Origin: Enterococcus saigonensis
GTDB taxonomy: Bacteria; Bacillota; Bacilli; Lactobacillales; Enterococcaceae
Direction of reading: 5' to 3'
Length of the DNA stretch: 64,000 nucleotides
Assembly: GCF_011397115.1 (NCBI RefSeq)
Contig: NZ_AP022822.1
Coordinates: forward strand, 62,001-126,000
The position numbers and the translations under genes are program-made. The notes under the pieces are model-generated. The model saw only the letters and a program-made list of their open reading frames with translations, ran no database searches and was not told where the DNA came from. Below are positions 9,359 to 17,560 of this stretch, piece after piece. The number at the start of each line of letters is the position of its first letter. Within the stretch, counting starts at the first letter, position 1.

Positions 9359-10804
9359 ATGTTTTCAGAATATAAATTTCCAAAAAATTTTCTTTGGGGA
9401 GGCGCGATTGCAGCCAATCAAGCAGAAGGAGCATCTAAGATAGATGGTAAAGGGGTGAGTTTAGCCGATTTACACATCTACTATCCCAATAAGACAAATG
9501 AAGAAATTGCAGCTGAACAACACAAAGGAATGTCAGTAGCACAAGTCAAAGAAAATATGGCAGATCAAAACGGCTATTATCCTAAACGTCACGGCATTGA
9601 TTTTTATCATACTTATCCAGAAGATTTGGCCTTGCTAGCAGAAATGGGGTTTAAAACTTTTCGGACATCTATTGATTGGACACGTATTTTTCCTACAGGT
9701 GAAGAAACAGAACCAAACGAAGCCGGATTAGCTTATTACGATGCATTAATTGATAAGATTCGTGAATTGGGTATGGAACCGATTATTACCATGTTGCATT
9801 ATGAAACACCTGTAGAAATCACATTAAAATATGGTGGTTGGAATAATCGCAGCGTGATTGATCTGTTTGTAAAATACGGTAAAACAATACTGAATCGCTA
9901 TAAAGACAAAGTAAAATATTGGATTGTCATTAATCAAATTAATTTGATTCAGTTTGAACCATTTAATTCCACTGCAATTCCTTATGACACAGTAGATAAC
10001 TATGAAGAAGCGAGCTATCAAGCGGTACACAACCAATTTGTTGCGAGTGCAAAAATCTATGAATATGGTAAGAAAATTAATCCTGACATGCAAATTGGCA
10101 CAATGGTTGCTGATTGTACGGCATATCCATTTTCTTGTGATCCAGATGATGTCAATTTAGCACTGCGTCGTAATCGCATGGAATATTTTTATACGGATGT
10201 ACAGTTTAGAGGAGAGTACCCGCAGTACGCATTGAATTATTTTGCGGAAAATAATATTCACATTGAAATAACTGACGAGGATAAACGAACTTTAAAAGAA
10301 AATACTATGGACTATCTTGCAATCTCTTATTATTATTCGCAAATGGTCGATGCGAAGAAAAATAATATGAATCCAGCTTCTGTAACTCCTAACCCCAACT
10401 TAAAAGCTAATCCTTGGGGATGGGCAGTAGATCCTAAAGGTTTATACAATTCATTATCTCAGTATTGGGATCGCTATGGAAAAGAAATTATTATTGCTGA
10501 AAATGGTTTTGGTATGTATGACAAGCTAGAAGATGGTGAAGTTCACGATGATTATCGAATTGATTACTTATCCCGTCATATCGAACAAATTAAACATGCG
10601 ATGTATGACGGAGTAGGTGTAATTGCTTATTGTGCATGGGGACCAATTGATATCATTAGTTGCTCGTCGGCGCAAATGGAAAAACGATACGGTTTTATCT
10701 ATGTTGACTTGGATAATGAGGGTAACGGTAGTGGAGCTCGTATCAAAAAAGATAGTTTTTATTGGTACAAAGATGTGATTGAATCTAACGGAGAAAAACT
10801 ATAA
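9359..10804 (+). CDS. GH1 6-phospho-beta-glycosidase with Gln at the acid/base position
   Basis: A 481-residue GH1 barrel enzyme expected to cleave the phosphorylated sugar brought in by the PTS encoded just upstream. The N-terminal GH1 signature (FPKNFLWGGAIAANQAEGA), the FRTSIDWTRIFP strand and the nucleophile Glu381 in AENGFG are intact. The acid/base site, NE(I/P)N in most members, reads VINQINLIQ here, with Gln193 encoded by CAA at 9935-9937. Plant myrosinases, which cleave S-glycosides, have the same change. The protein may therefore prefer thioglycosides or activated aryl glycosides, or belong to a subgroup using another acid (inference). Family and operon role are secure. Substrate is not. 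Confidence 0.88.
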   Translation: MFSEYKFPKNFLWGGAIAANQAEGASKIDGKGVSLADLHIYYPNKTNEEIAAEQHKGMSVAQVKENMADQNGYYPKRHGIDFYHTYPEDLALLAEMGFKTFRTSIDWTRIFPTGEETEPNEAGLAYYDALIDKIRELGMEPIITMLHYETPVEITLKYGGWNNRSVIDLFVKYGKTILNRYKDKVKYWIVINQINLIQFEPFNSTAIPYDTVDNYEEASYQAVHNQFVASAKIYEYGKKINPDMQIGTMVADCTAYPFSCDPDDVNLALRRNRMEYFYTDVQFRGEYPQYALNYFAENNIHIEITDEDKRTLKENTMDYLAISYYYSQMVDAKKNNMNPASVTPNPNLKANPWGWAVDPKGLYNSLSQYWDRYGKEIIIAENGFGMYDKLEDGEVHDDYRIDYLSRHIEQIKHAMYDGVGVIAYCAWGPIDIISCSSAQMEKRYGFIYVDLDNEGNGSGARIKKDSFYWYKDVIESNGEKL

Positions 10805-10819
10805 ATTACAGTAGTTGAT

Positions 10820-10860
10820 AGGTGTGATACGAGTTTACTATTTTCGTATCCACCTTTTTA
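10820..10860 (+). terminator. Terminator after the GH1 gene
   Basis: AGGTGTGATACGA (10820-10832) pairs with TCGTATCCACCT (10844-10855) with one mismatch, followed by TTTTT. Confidence 0.75.
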
Positions 10861-10869
10861 GAGTATTTC

Positions 10870-10882
10870 CTAGAAAAATTTC
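10870..10882 (+). promoter_or_regulatory. Second copy of the CTAGAAAAATTTC site
   Basis: Exact 13-base match to 7282-7294, 31 bases upstream of the likely start of the regulator gene. It may be an autoregulatory site for the LicR-like protein. Confidence 0.4.
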
Positions 10883-10913
10883 TGTTAAGTAAACGCTATG
10901 GGAGATGAAAAAA

Positions 10914-12821
10914 GTGGCCACCAAAAGACAAAAAGAGATGATTGCATACCTTACAAAAAATCAGCAGCGTTGGGTGACTGCAGGCGAACTAGCAGAATTT
11001 TGCGGTTGTACTACTCGAACAATTCGCAATCAAGTAGCCCAAATTAATGAAACAGAGCAGCAAATCCTTTCAAGCAGTCAAGGCTATCGGATCGATACAA
11101 ATATGAAGATACGTCATAGAAAGCATAATGATATAAATGAAGACCGTAAAGCGCAATTGTTTTTACTGTTGCTCAAAAGTACAGTTGCGGGAATTGACCT
11201 GTATGATTTGGCGGATACACTATACGTTTCTGAATCGACGTTGAAAAATGATATTCAGATTTTGCGCCAGGAGATACAAACTAAAAATTTAAAGTTGAGT
11301 ATTAGAGAAAATACAATTCGGCTAATTGGATCAGAACGAGACAAAAGACGTTACATGATTTCGTTACTCTACAATGAAGGAGATTACCAAGAAAAGTTGA
11401 AATACCATATTCAAGATATGATTGGTGAAATCTCGTTGGCAGATTTAGAGCAAAGAGTTCGAGACGTCTTAGCTCTACATAAGATAAAAATTAATCAATA
11501 TTCTATGAATAATATTGTTTTACACTTTGCTATTAGTATTGAGCGTATCCGACAAGGAAATGATTTAAAATTAGTGAAGAACTCACTTTTGAAAGAGGAT
11601 TCCAGTGAATATCAACTGAGTAAAGAAATTACGGATATTCTCTCCCATTTTTATCAAATTGTCTTCTCTGATTCTGAGATACAACAGCTAGCTTTACTTT
11701 TTGTTGGATTGCAAAATGAGTTTTTAGCTAACCATAAAGAAAGTTCATTATCTGAATTTGTTGATTTTCGTTTTATAGAAACACTTCAAGAAGTGCTAAA
11801 AGAAGTTAAAGAAACGTATCTTATTGATTTACAAGATGAAGCTTTTTTTAATAAATTGGCTATCCATTTGCAAAGTTTGTATAATCGTTCTCAATATGAA
11901 CATTTTACACGTAATAGTAGTCTTCTAGACATTAAAACTGCCTACCCGTTAACCTACGATATAGCCGTTTATATTTCAATGTTGTTGCAAGAAAAACTTG
12001 CCATTTGGTTTAACGATGATGAGATTTCCTTTATTGCACTGCATATAGGGGCCTATCTAGAAAGCAAAAAAGACAGTGGACCTACGCTAAGGGTCTTGGT
12101 AGATGTGAATGATTATCATGATTTTGAAACAACAAATATTAAAAATTTACGGAACACTTTAGGCGAAGATATCGCAATTATTGAAGTAAAAGACCGAGTA
12201 AGGGAAATTAAAGAATGTGATGTTTATTTAACTTCTGATCATGAAAAAGCGACAGAGACGAATGGGGCAGTTTGTGTTCATCCAATTTTGACCCGAAAAG
12301 ATTTAGAAAAAGTGCAAAAACGCGTTGCAGCTAAGAAAAAAAGTTGTTGGCGTAAAAAAATGTTTCAGTTAATTGATCGTTTTGTTGTGGAAGATCTTTA
12401 TTTTGGGCAATTTGATCCAGTAGATAGTATGCCAAAAGATATTCGCAAAAAAATGTTTCAAAAAATGCTCCATGCAAATTACGTTGGTGAAGAATTTGCT
12501 GCTACGATGGAAAAAAGAGAAGAAATGTCGCCAACAAGCTTTCCTTCTGGCATCGCCGTTCCACATTCCATTGAACAAAACGCTCAAAAAAGTGCTATTT
12601 CTGTGATGACACTGCAAGAAAATATACGATGGTGTGAGTATTCGGTCGAAATGGTAGCATTGGTTGCAATTGCCCAAGAAGAAAGCAAAGAGTTTAATGA
12701 TTTTTTTGAAACTTTTATTGCAATTGTTTCAGAACCAATCAATGTCAAATTACTAGCAGATACAGATAATTTCACGGAATTTATTTTAAAATTGAAAACG
12801 TTGGTGGAAGCAGATGAATAA
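10914..12821 (+). CDS. LicR/BglG-like PTS-regulated transcriptional activator
   Basis: A multidomain regulator of about 635 residues. In order: an N-terminal winged helix-turn-helix (residues about 5-60, GELAEFCGCTTRTIRNQV), a second HTH of the Mga type (about 85-140), two PTS regulation domains (PRD1 about 170-280, PRD2 about 290-400, with IALHIGAYLE), an EIIB-like domain (about 405-485) and a C-terminal EIIA of the mannitol/fructose type (about 495-635, PTSFPSGIAVPHS). Phosphorylation of PRD and EII histidines by the PTS sets its activity. An ATG at 10905 abuts the GGGAG site, so the GTG at 10914, nine bases from it, is the more likely start. It presumably activates the PTS/GH1 operon. Confidence 0.9.
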   Translation: MATKRQKEMIAYLTKNQQRWVTAGELAEFCGCTTRTIRNQVAQINETEQQILSSSQGYRIDTNMKIRHRKHNDINEDRKAQLFLLLLKSTVAGIDLYDLADTLYVSESTLKNDIQILRQEIQTKNLKLSIRENTIRLIGSERDKRRYMISLLYNEGDYQEKLKYHIQDMIGEISLADLEQRVRDVLALHKIKINQYSMNNIVLHFAISIERIRQGNDLKLVKNSLLKEDSSEYQLSKEITDILSHFYQIVFSDSEIQQLALLFVGLQNEFLANHKESSLSEFVDFRFIETLQEVLKEVKETYLIDLQDEAFFNKLAIHLQSLYNRSQYEHFTRNSSLLDIKTAYPLTYDIAVYISMLLQEKLAIWFNDDEISFIALHIGAYLESKKDSGPTLRVLVDVNDYHDFETTNIKNLRNTLGEDIAIIEVKDRVREIKECDVYLTSDHEKATETNGAVCVHPILTRKDLEKVQKRVAAKKKSCWRKKMFQLIDRFVVEDLYFGQFDPVDSMPKDIRKKMFQKMLHANYVGEEFAATMEKREEMSPTSFPSGIAVPHSIEQNAQKSAISVMTLQENIRWCEYSVEMVALVAIAQEESKEFNDFFETFIAIVSEPINVKLLADTDNFTEFILKLKTLVEADE

Positions 12822-13443
12822 TATTGTAAAGCGCCTTATTATTGTTTGTACCGGGACAATTATCGCAGGTTTTGGTGTTCAGTTCATTGTAGCCGCAAAT
12901 ATGGGGTCTGATTCTGTCAGTACTTTGATATTGGGATTATTACAGCACACGAGTATTCCCTTTGGACGTTGGAGCCAGTTGATAAGTTTAACATTTTTAC
13001 TTAGTACTTTTGTATATAAAAGAGAAATATTGGGTATAGGTAGCGTTATTAATACGTTTTTATTTGGTGAGGCGATTTCTTTTTTAGCCCAATTTATTCA
13101 ATTTGAGGCGAATCGTTCTTTTGGCTTGAACTTTAGCTACTTGATAGTGGGGTTTACTTTAATGGCTTTAGGGACAGCAATCTATTTGCAAGCAGATTTA
13201 GGAGCAGGACCAGTTGAAGGTATTATGCTTTGTCTTTGCGATAAATTAAATTTCCCGCTGAAATACAGTCGTATTTTAATTGATTTTACGATTGTTTTTG
13301 TTGGCTTTTTATTAGGTGGGTCATTAGGCGTGGGTACATTGCTAGCAGTTTTTGCTTTGGGTCCGATGATAGCTGGATTTATCTATTTTTTAGAAGTAAT
13401 TACTGAGAAAATTATGCTTTCTTTACAACTAACAAAAGAATAA
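12814..13443 (+). CDS. YczE/YitT-type membrane protein
   Basis: A 209-residue integral membrane protein with about five hydrophobic segments. It resembles the YczE/YyaS/YitT group (FGVQFIVAANMGSDSVSTL near the N-terminus, ADLGAGPVEGIML in the middle, a repeated half). Molecular function of the group is unknown. Its ATG overlaps the end of the regulator gene by 8 bases, so it is translationally coupled to it. A bidirectional terminator follows. Confidence 0.8.
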   Translation: MNNIVKRLIIVCTGTIIAGFGVQFIVAANMGSDSVSTLILGLLQHTSIPFGRWSQLISLTFLLSTFVYKREILGIGSVINTFLFGEAISFLAQFIQFEANRSFGLNFSYLIVGFTLMALGTAIYLQADLGAGPVEGIMLCLCDKLNFPLKYSRILIDFTIVFVGFLLGGSLGVGTLLAVFALGPMIAGFIYFLEVITEKIMLSLQLTKE

Positions 13444-13452
13444 TTTTCAAAA

Positions 13453-13509
13453 AAAAAATAAACCCAACAGATTTAGACTTAATGCGCTAATTTGTTGAGT
13501 TTATTTTTT
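13453..13509 (+). terminator. Bidirectional terminator between convergent genes
   Basis: AAAAAATAAACCCAACAGATT (split across 13453-13473) pairs with AATTTGTTGAGTTTATTTTTT (13489-13509) with few mismatches. A- and T-tracts on both sides serve the plus-strand membrane gene and the minus-strand M24 gene. Confidence 0.8.
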
Positions 13510-13512
13510 CTG

Positions 13513-14898
13513 CTATTCTTTCACAAAAGCCAGATCTTTGGCTAAGAAAAATGGTGTGTAAAAGGCAACGCCACTAGATAATGGCAAGACGTGGTCTGGT
13601 AAAGCAATATTGAGTGTTTGGCGAATGTATTCTTGGCGAGCTTTTATGCGTTTCCAAACAGTTGGATAATTTGCCGCTAATTCTTGGCGCAATCTGCTGT
13701 CGGCTAAGGCAATCCCATTTTCACAACTAGCGCCAGCAAAACCTGATACAGCTGGAATAATATCAATTTGCAGGAGCATACCAGAGGTGAGTGCTACTGG
13801 TGAATTTTCTTTGACAGGAGATGATAACCACTCTTCGTCAGCAGTTAAGTGTCCTGGGTTTAAGTGCCAGTGATAGGTCGCTTTTGGCAAGACATCTTCA
13901 ATTATTTGATACAGTTGCCCACCAGTCATCCCCAATTCAATTTTTTCCAACCACGTAATCACGGCATTAAAATAAGGCTTTGCGACTTTTTCTAAATAAT
14001 CTTTTTGTCCATTTGGCAATTCTTCAATCGAGGAAACAACATAGCCGCTACGACTAGCTAACCCACCTTTGAATCCTGTTGTTAGTGACATTTTGTCCCC
14101 TAATTGAATTTTTTTGTCAGTTGGGGAAATAAAAGCGTGAGAAAAACGCTCGCCGGTAGCTGCGATGGGCATAACATTGGGTGTTTGCCCGTAACGGGTC
14201 AAATGAGTACCGATTTCCATTTCAGTTTTGTCAATCGCAACAGCATCCAGAGCATTTAAAACGCAGTCAGAAGCTAAACTTGAGCCAAATTCGTAATAAG
14301 CAATTTCGTTGGCGTTATTGGTTATACGAGCACCATAAGAAGGATGGATAAAAATATCAGATCGGTTTTCAATTGTACTCTTAGGAGCGGCAGCTTGAAT
14401 GGCGGCAACGATAAAATGCGGCACATCAAAAATTTTGCGATTATTTTCATTCGTTGTCGTAAACATTTTCCAACCTATAAGGCCGATAGTTTGTTTTGCT
14501 GCTGTGATGTTTGCCGCTTGTAATACCGTTGTTAGATTTTTTTCACCTGCCATAGGTTGGTCGGGTAATGAAAATTGTGGATAATGCAGCAGGGTGGCAG
14601 GTATGCGGCTATAGTGATGCATCTTCAGATTTTCATTGCCGGAAATAAAAAAAGCGGTGCCATCTTGATGTAAAACAAATAGGCTTTCTTCAAAACGAGT
14701 GACAAAACCGGTTAGGTAAGAAAAATTTCCACCATGTTCTAAGTCACAATAAATAATCAGGCTATCGATATTTTCAGTACGCATATTTTCAAGCACTTTT
14801 TTTCTTCTTTCAATCATGGTGGCATCTGTTAATTGATGAATGTGTGCTTGGTTATCTTTTTGAGGCGGTGTAACTTTTTTTAATTTAATTTCTGCCAT
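13513..14898 (-). CDS. M24 (Xaa-Pro peptidase/creatinase-like) protein with degenerate metal site
   Basis: A 461-residue cytoplasmic protein with a creatinase-type N-terminal domain (NFSYLTGFVTRFEESLFVL) and a pita-bread M24 C-terminal domain. The dinuclear metal site of active M24 enzymes needs two Asp, one His and two Glu. Where the two Asp belong the sequence reads MSLTTGFKGGLASRSGYVV. The first Glu region reads GMLLQIDIIPA, with Asp instead. A His (NPGHLTADEE) and a Glu (ASCENGIAL) remain. It may thus be a non-metal enzyme like creatinase or a pseudoenzyme (inference). The start has the GAGGGT-type site in the reverse strand. It is transcribed alone, against the flow of its neighbours. 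Confidence 0.8.
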   Translation of the reverse strand: MAEIKLKKVTPPQKDNQAHIHQLTDATMIERRKKVLENMRTENIDSLIIYCDLEHGGNFSYLTGFVTRFEESLFVLHQDGTAFFISGNENLKMHHYSRIPATLLHYPQFSLPDQPMAGEKNLTTVLQAANITAAKQTIGLIGWKMFTTTNENNRKIFDVPHFIVAAIQAAAPKSTIENRSDIFIHPSYGARITNNANEIAYYEFGSSLASDCVLNALDAVAIDKTEMEIGTHLTRYGQTPNVMPIAATGERFSHAFISPTDKKIQLGDKMSLTTGFKGGLASRSGYVVSSIEELPNGQKDYLEKVAKPYFNAVITWLEKIELGMTGGQLYQIIEDVLPKATYHWHLNPGHLTADEEWLSSPVKENSPVALTSGMLLQIDIIPAVSGFAGASCENGIALADSRLRQELAANYPTVWKRIKARQEYIRQTLNIALPDHVLPLSSGVAFYTPFFLAKDLAFVKE

Positions 14899-15117
14899 GA
14901 GAACCCTCTTTTCTTGCTTAGTTATTTTTAGTAGCTAAAGCTAGTATAGCATAGGACAAATCGCGTTATCTGATCTGAATCGACAGATGGGTAAAAAAAT
15001 GCAATTTCGTTTTAAAAAGTAAAAAACGTTATCTGTTTATCGAATAACGATAAATTTATATTGACTATCAATGTTACACTGTTTATAATCAAGCCATCAA
15101 TAGTTGAGGTGAAAATT

Positions 15118-15588
15118 ATGAAACGAAAGATTAATTTTTTTAAAGGTGTCATTTTCTTGCTTGTGATGAGTATATTATTTTTAGTTTTTTTAGTGGCGAC
15201 GCAAATTTTTACGGCAGAAAAAATAGTGTGGGATGGGCCATTAATTGTCTTTATGGTCGCAGTTACCGCAACGACGATTTTTGGTTTGGCAGCTTTGTAT
15301 AAGCTTTATCTAGCGGTCCAATTAATTGGTGATAATCAAGCTTTTTCAATGAAAATATTGCCAATAGTCCATCGCATGAGTCACTTGCTTTTGGGAATGG
15401 CTTGTTCATTTTGTGGTATTTTACCTTTTGTTTATCAAGGAGCACAGATAGAAGATGCACCAGGGCTTGTTATTTTAGGCTTAATTTTAGTCAGTTTGCC
15501 TTTTGCCCTATTTGTTTTTGCACAAATTGTTGAAGAGCTGTTTAAACAAGCTGTTGCCTTGCAAAAGGAACAGGATTTAACGGTATAG
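15118..15588 (+). CDS. DUF2975-type membrane protein
   Basis: A 156-residue membrane protein with four hydrophobic segments, matching the DUF2975 family in length, topology and pairing with a small HTH protein. The ATG at 15118 follows GAGGTGAAAATT. A longer in-frame opening upstream lacks a ribosome site. The gene is followed 12 bases later by the YozG-like regulator, the usual two-gene arrangement of this family. The function is not known. Confidence 0.8.
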   Translation: MKRKINFFKGVIFLLVMSILFLVFLVATQIFTAEKIVWDGPLIVFMVAVTATTIFGLAALYKLYLAVQLIGDNQAFSMKILPIVHRMSHLLLGMACSFCGILPFVYQGAQIEDAPGLVILGLILVSLPFALFVFAQIVEELFKQAVALQKEQDLTV

Positions 15589-15599
15589 GAGGAAAGTGA

Positions 15600-15803
15600 A
15601 TGGCAATTGAGGTCAATTTAGATGTGATGTTGGCAAAACGCAAGATGAGTGTCACCGAACTTTCTGAAAAAGTAGGTATTACAATGGCGAATATCTCGAT
15701 TTTAAAAAATGGAAAAGCCAAAGCAATTCGCTTTTCAACGTTGGAAAAAATTTGTGAGGTATTAGATTGTCAGCCCGGAGATATCTTCTGGTATGAAAAA
15801 TAA
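15600..15803 (+). CDS. Small YozG-like HTH regulator
   Basis: A 67-residue Cro/C1-type DNA-binding protein that is nearly all helix-turn-helix (MSVTELSEKVGITMANISIL) and ends in the family's LDCQPGDIF motif. It has AGGAGGAAAGTGA directly upstream. It is co-transcribed with the DUF2975 membrane protein, which in such pairs probably modulates the regulator, and ends at a terminator. Confidence 0.9.
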   Translation: MAIEVNLDVMLAKRKMSVTELSEKVGITMANISILKNGKAKAIRFSTLEKICEVLDCQPGDIFWYEK

Positions 15804-15804
15804 A

Positions 15805-15848
15805 AAAGAAAGTCCGCAGCTAAAAAGTTGCAAAGGACTTCCTTTTTT
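15805..15848 (+). terminator. Terminator after the HTH gene
   Basis: GAAAGTCC-GC-GC pairs with GC-GGACTTCC across 15809-15842 and is followed by TTTTTT. It overlaps the end of the convergent small gene. Confidence 0.7.
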
Positions 15849-16083
15849 AATGCAGTATCGTATAGAGGCCATAACAGACTAAGCTAAGACCCACAATAAA
15901 ATCGATAAAAAAAGCATATTTATTTTGCATATTTAAGTTATTTCCCATGTTTTCCCTTTTCGCAACGAGAATGCGAGTATCTGGCGCAAAAAAATGCCCT
16001 GTTTTTTCTTTGCGCTTTAGTAAGGTGGGAATGCTAAACAATGGATACAGTAAAATCAGTATCCCCAAAGCTAAGATCATCAT
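15847..16083 (-). CDS. Small membrane protein, unknown function
   Basis: A 78-residue protein with hydrophobic segments at both ends (about residues 2-20 and 58-76) and a basic middle. The start has a good AAGGAG site seven bases upstream in the reverse strand, which supports a real gene rather than a shadow. I do not recognise a family. It is a single-gene unit, convergent with the HTH gene. Confidence 0.6.
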   Translation of the reverse strand: MMILALGILILLYPLFSIPTLLKRKEKTGHFFAPDTRILVAKRENMGNNLNMQNKYAFFIDFIVGLSLVCYGLYTILH

Positions 16084-16173
16084 AGTTTCAATCTCCTTAG
16101 TAATAAATCTCTTATTTAGTCTAGCATAAGTTAGGAGTAGATAATAGCAACAAAAAGATGCTTATCTTAAGCT

Positions 16174-16221
16174 AAAATCCGTTACAAGAAGAGTTTAAGC
16201 TGTTCTTGTAACGGATTTTTT
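16174..16221 (-). terminator. Terminator after the Crp-like gene
   Basis: AAAATCCGTTACAAGAA (16174-16190) pairs perfectly with TTCTTGTAACGGATTTT (16203-16219). It sits 4 bases beyond the stop of the minus-strand regulator. Confidence 0.75.
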
Positions 16222-16224
16222 GTA

Positions 16225-16881
16225 TTAAAAAATAATATTATCTTTTATAATTTCGAGATTTAAAATTAAAATTTTACGCTTTTTAATCGTGATGGCGCCC
16301 ATGTCTTTTAGCTGTTGCATCATGCGGTTGACGCTACTGGCTGAGGCAATCCCACAAAAATGTGCGATTTCTTCGTTGGTGACGATAAAATCGATCAATA
16401 TGCCCTCAGGTGTTTTTACACCAAATGTGTCGTATAACTCATAAATTTGAGTACAAACAGCTCCGAACTTGCCATTCATTAACATTTGTTGCATTCGTTT
16501 CATAGAATGCAACAGGCGCACGCGATAATAATCTTTGACAAAAAGTTGTAAATCTAAATTTTGATTGATGTCTTTCCAAAACTGTACACGGTCAATTTGA
16601 TACAATTCTGCTTGACAAGATTCTACCCGAATATTAAAAGGGGCATCAATAAATTGAGAATATTCATCTTTTAACAAGGAAACAATTTCCAAACTATTGA
16701 TGTAGCGCAAGTTAAATTCTCTTCCATCGCGAGAAATGACACTCGTTTTGATAATTCCATTTTTTAAAATGTAAACATTTGAGTCTTGAATCCCTTCATA
16801 AGTCAAATATTTTTTCTTTTCTTTCACGACCACCGGAAAATCATGAGCTTTTAAATAGTCCGCTAACACCCGATTATCCAT
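16225..16881 (-). CDS. Crp/Fnr family regulator, Ers/PrfA-like
   Basis: A 218-residue regulator with a cyclic-nucleotide-binding-fold N-terminal domain (about 15-130) and a C-terminal winged helix (about 155-210) with the recognition helix in IASASSVNRMMQQL. The Cys residues of Fnr iron-sulfur sensors are absent, so it is not an oxygen sensor of that type. It resembles PrfA of Listeria and Ers of Enterococcus faecalis. Ers is known to act on a nearby MFS transporter gene, and here an MFS gene lies in the divergent operon. A PrfA-box-like palindrome sits between them. The start has AAGGAG upstream in the reverse strand. Confidence 0.85.
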   Translation of the reverse strand: MDNRVLADYLKAHDFPVVVKEKKKYLTYEGIQDSNVYILKNGIIKTSVISRDGREFNLRYINSLEIVSLLKDEYSQFIDAPFNIRVESCQAELYQIDRVQFWKDINQNLDLQLFVKDYYRVRLLHSMKRMQQMLMNGKFGAVCTQIYELYDTFGVKTPEGILIDFIVTNEEIAHFCGIASASSVNRMMQQLKDMGAITIKKRKILILNLEIIKDNIIF

Positions 16882-16978
16882 CCAAGTAAACGCTCCTTAC
16901 CCTCTTTTTACGTAACTTTCATATATTTTCAGAAAAAAACAGTTAGCATTATTTAAACTGATAAAAGACAGAAAAACA

Positions 16979-16992
16979 ATAACAAATGTTAA
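16979..16992. promoter_or_regulatory. PrfA-box-like palindrome
   Basis: ATAACAAATGTTAA differs from the PrfA box TTAACA-N2-TGTTAA only at its first base. It lies in the divergent region, 98 bases from the regulator start and 115 bases from the start of the hypothetical gene. It is a probable operator for the Ers/PrfA-like protein. Confidence 0.55.
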
Positions 16993-17106
16993 TATTGTTT
17001 GTTTTTATAAAATCTTTTTAACTTTTTTCTATCACAAAATCACATTTTTTCTTTTTTATCTCTCGCTATACTAAGCCAGACAGAGAAAAGAAAGAAGGAA
17101 ATTTTC

Positions 17107-17427
17107 ATGGAAGAATGGAAAGACATGATTTTGGAGCGCCTAGATGCCGCTTACAAAGCCCGATTTGAAAAAGATCAGGCACTTATTTTCTTAAATGACG
17201 CCTATCAGGATGCCCTATTTTGGAAAATGCAAGTAAGTAACAGTGATAGGCAAGACTTTACTGCATTTATGCAAGAATTTATGGAGATTCGGGATTTGTT
17301 TATCGGTCTATTAGTCGACCGTTATCCTTCTAATTATCATGAAGTAAAAGTCAAACTAGAACATTTAAGAACGGGTAATGATGTTGCAATAAAATTTTTT
17401 CCAAATGCAAGCACATCTCTTGCTTAA
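17107..17427 (+). CDS. Hypothetical protein in Ers-like regulon position
   Basis: A 106-residue, mostly helical, soluble protein of unknown function. The first 90 residues are acidic and amphipathic (MEEWKDMILERLDAAYKARF) with several aromatic residues and no recognisable catalytic motif. The start has AAGGAA nine bases upstream. The PrfA-box-like palindrome is about 115 bases upstream, and the MFS transporter follows after 133 bases. Position suggests it belongs to the regulon of the divergent Crp-like protein (inference). Confidence 0.6.
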   Translation: MEEWKDMILERLDAAYKARFEKDQALIFLNDAYQDALFWKMQVSNSDRQDFTAFMQEFMEIRDLFIGLLVDRYPSNYHEVKVKLEHLRTGNDVAIKFFPNASTSLA

Positions 17428-17560
17428 CTAGTTTATTTTTACTGACAGCTTAACACTTCAAAACAGGAACGTTACAAGGTGTAAGTGGAGTAAAAAAATC
17501 TGTCTGTTTTGCCAAATTGTTATAACCCTGAAAGAAGGGAAATTTTTAGGAGGAGAATCA

